Assembly: GCF_015221995.1 (NCBI RefSeq)
Contig: NZ_JADFFM010000002.1
Span: 124,001 to 188,000 of the forward strand
Direction of reading: 5' to 3'
DNA: 64,000 nucleotides
Source of the DNA: Mucilaginibacter boryungensis
GTDB lineage: Bacteria; Bacteroidota; Bacteroidia; Sphingobacteriales; Sphingobacteriaceae
The notes beneath the pieces were generated by a model. The model did no database searches. It was not told where the DNA came from and worked only from the letters and a program-made list of their open reading frames with translations. The position numbers and the translations under genes were made by a program. Shown piece by piece: positions 62,326 through 64,000 of the stretch; the first letter of the stretch is position 1, and every line of letters starts with the position of its first letter.

Positions 62326-63356
62326 ACCTGCGGTACTTTTATAATGGTTGTAAATATATCATCATTTCCATGAGTTTCCACCAGGTCGTTACGGGCAAAA
62401 AGTAAATAAAGGCGGCGCTGTACCCCTCGCAAACCAAAACCTGTACCTGTGCGCGGGCGGGTAGTTTTAGCATCGTAAGGGTTTTGTATCATAATTAACA
62501 GATAACTATCTTCCAGTTCGCCGCGTATGCTAATAGTGACAGCGTCAGTAGTATCATACAAGCCAAATTTTATGGCATTTTCAACAATGGGTTGCAGCAG
62601 CAAAGCAGGTAACATTGCTGTACCGCATTGCTTATCGCAGCTTATCTCGGTATTTAGCCGGTGGCCAAAGCGCACTTTTTCTATATCCAGGTACAACTGC
62701 AAATGCGCCAGTTCTTCGTTTAGGGTCACCAACTGCTGATCGTCCTTCTTCAGGGTACCCCGCAAAAAATCAGACAGCTGATGGATCATTCTTCGGGCCT
62801 CGTCGGGTTTAAAGCCTATCAGCGCGTTAATTGAATTTAAGCTATTGAATAAAAAGTGCGGCTGTAATTGCTGGCGCAGGTTATAAAGCTCGGCATCGCG
62901 GGCCAGGCGTTCGGCTTCACTTTTGCGTTTCTCGTTCTCTTTTTGATCTATCTGCGCATACCATACCAGGCTTATCATGGCCATCCAGCCAATAGCCAAA
63001 AAATTAGTAAAAAAACGTATAACCAGCGATTGCGACAAGAAACTAAGATAAAGCGCACTGCTATTTACCAATGGCAGGCAATAACGGCTGCCGGCCACAG
63101 TTGCCGCGGCAAGCGCCACGCACCAGATAAACAGGTTAATATAGCTGCCTTTACCCGGTTGATAGTAACGCAGGTTATTGTTAATTAACCAGCAGGCCGC
63201 CGAAAGCAGGATGGTACTGGCCAGCCCATCAATGGTAGCGGTATACCAATCAAAAGCAAAGCTGTGGATGATATAAGTTTGCAACGCAAACCATGCCACA
63301 CCACAGCCGGCAAATGCCCAGTCCAATTTCAACGAAGCTGATGTTTGATTGCTCAA
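62322..63356 (-). CDS. sensor histidine kinase, LytS/YehU type
   Basis: A 344-aa inner-membrane kinase. About four hydrophobic helices (residues 15-130) lack a known sensor domain. The kinase core has LRQQLQPHFLFNSLNSINAL with His167 as phosphoacceptor, and LLQPIVENAIKFGLY then GTGFGLRGVQRRL in the ATPase domain. It passes phosphate to the overlapping LytTR regulator. The signal is unknown; the adjacent LiaF-like gene suggests envelope stress. Confidence 0.93.
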   Translation of the reverse strand: MSNQTSASLKLDWAFAGCGVAWFALQTYIIHSFAFDWYTATIDGLASTILLSAACWLINNNLRYYQPGKGSYINLFIWCVALAAATVAGSRYCLPLVNSSALYLSFLSQSLVIRFFTNFLAIGWMAMISLVWYAQIDQKENEKRKSEAERLARDAELYNLRQQLQPHFLFNSLNSINALIGFKPDEARRMIHQLSDFLRGTLKKDDQQLVTLNEELAHLQLYLDIEKVRFGHRLNTEISCDKQCGTAMLPALLLQPIVENAIKFGLYDTTDAVTISIRGELEDSYLLIMIQNPYDAKTTRPRTGTGFGLRGVQRRLYLLFARNDLVETHGNDDIFTTIIKVPQV

Positions 63357-63393
63357 ATTGTTTATAGTTAAGTTTTACGTTTGCGCTGCGTAA

Positions 63394-64000
63394 TTAGAAA
63401 CTCCGGATATCAACCCCGGCAAATATGGAGGTGCCGGTTATTACCAGCACTTTATCGTTGCTTAGCGGGGTACCCATGCTGCGACGCTTATCATCAACAT
63501 TGCTAAAAACAGCGGCTACATCTGATGTCACTTGCCAATGCGGCGGAATGATCAGCTTAATACCACCAAACAACTGGGTAATATCAATAATAACCCGTCC
63601 GTTAATATCGGCTTGGGTAAGGTCAAGATCGGTGCCACCAAAAATGTTAACGATGTCTCCGCCCTTAAAGTCTTTTGAAAGGATCGTCCGCTTCACACCG
63701 CCAAAAACTGATACGGTATCAATGTAATTATCACCCTCGTACGGCGGAACAGTGGATGAACCACTGGTAGCCTGATCGGCACTTGGGCCATTAGGGTCAA
63801 AATTGGGGTCAGGTTTATTTGTCGGGTCGAACGGATTAGTAAACTCGTGACCACCAAAAGGGTTACCTCCTCTATACTTTTCAAAACTTCTACGGTCCCA
63901 GCGCTGGCGTTTACCCATTATCATCCATAAACCAAAGCCAATAATCATTAATGGCCAAATAGCACGCGAAAGGTGGATGCCGGGAATAATACGATCGGCC
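63394..64000 (-). CDS. LiaF-like membrane protein, 5' truncated by window edge
   Basis: The leftward frame is open to the last base, so the N-terminus lies outside the window; at least 201 residues are visible. The start of the visible part has a hydrophobic helix with MIIGFGLWMIMGKRQRW. A Gly/Asn/Pro-rich linker follows (about 35-80), then YIDTVSVFGGVKRTILSKDFKGGDIVNIFGGTDLDLTQADI and IIDITQLFGGIKLIIPPHWQV, the repeated FGG beta-helical pattern of the LiaF C-terminal (DUF2154-type) domain. An envelope role with the two-component pair downstream is likely. Confidence 0.8.
   Translation of the reverse strand, partial: ADRIIPGIHLSRAIWPLMIIGFGLWMIMGKRQRWDRRSFEKYRGGNPFGGHEFTNPFDPTNKPDPNFDPNGPSADQATSGSSTVPPYEGDNYIDTVSVFGGVKRTILSKDFKGGDIVNIFGGTDLDLTQADINGRVIIDITQLFGGIKLIIPPHWQVTSDVAAVFSNVDDKRRSMGTPLSNDKVLVITGTSIFAGVDIRSF

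Noticed and set aside
1..64000. tRNA, rRNA, riboswitch or transposase genes
   Set aside because: No cloverleaf, rRNA-like stretch, known riboswitch core or transposase motif was recognised by eye; a covariance-model scan would be decisive.

Overview
The window looks like chromosomal DNA from a member of the Bacteroidota, most likely family Sphingobacteriaceae (Mucilaginibacter/Pedobacter type). The evidence is two SusC/SusD pairs, lipoproteins with Bacteroidota lipoboxes, TAnnTTTG-type promoter boxes, a LytTR two-component pair, a UMF1 transporter, a DUF1343/NamZ protein, and many short palindromic intergenic repeats of the kind common in this family. No rRNA, tRNA, CRISPR array, prophage or transposase gene was seen.

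Layout. 1-5.7 kb: end of a copper-binding protein, small proteins (one DUF3175), a CinA-type amidohydrolase, a DUF421 membrane protein, a GH130 enzyme, a UMF1 transporter and a DeoR regulator. 5.8-11.6 kb: a SusC-SusD-DUF4397 operon, probably under that DeoR regulator; the spacer holds two exact 15-bp direct repeats. 11.6-14 kb: a serine hydrolase and an alpha/beta hydrolase that converge. 14-24.6 kb: a ten-gene leftward cluster for oxidative sugar catabolism. It has a GMC dehydrogenase, its Tat-exported small subunit, a lipoprotein cytochrome c, two Gfo/Idh/MocA enzymes, three xylose-isomerase-like TIM barrels, a DUF1080 (3-keto-glycoside lyase/hydrolase type) protein and a sugar/nucleoside symporter. 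25.5-26.9 kb: a GH63/trehalase-like hydrolase.

27-41.6 kb: a nearly complete fatty acid system. Leftward genes are acyl-CoA dehydrogenase, thioesterase, acyl-CoA-binding protein, a DUF2147 protein, FadN-type hydratase/dehydrogenase, thiolase, acyl-CoA ligase, enoyl-CoA isomerase and dienoyl-CoA reductase. Rightward are a FadL porin and an SGNH lipase. Between them is an AraC regulator gene. A near-identical 26-29 bp sequence lies upstream of the acyl-CoA dehydrogenase gene, of fadL and, more degenerate, of the DUF2147-fadN unit, with paired TCCG boxes 21 bp apart. This is the best candidate for an undescribed regulatory system here.

42-52.5 kb: housekeeping and envelope genes (persulfide-dioxygenase-like MBL/rhodanese, mnmD, mazG, ECF sigma factor with a membrane partner, LolC/E-type permease, NamZ-like DUF1343, fmt). 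53-59.8 kb: a second SusC/SusD operon, a stretch of palindromes and tandem repeats, and an AraC-VOC pair. 60.2-64 kb: a phosphoserine-phosphatase-like protein fused to a phosphoglycerate dehydrogenase remnant that lacks the NAD domain but keeps an ACT domain, then a LytTR response regulator, its histidine kinase and a LiaF-like protein cut by the window edge.

Several genes are given a later start than the longest reading frame, because the extension begins with TTG/GTG, precedes a signal peptide or runs through a repeat. All functions are read from sequence motifs by eye; no database search was possible.
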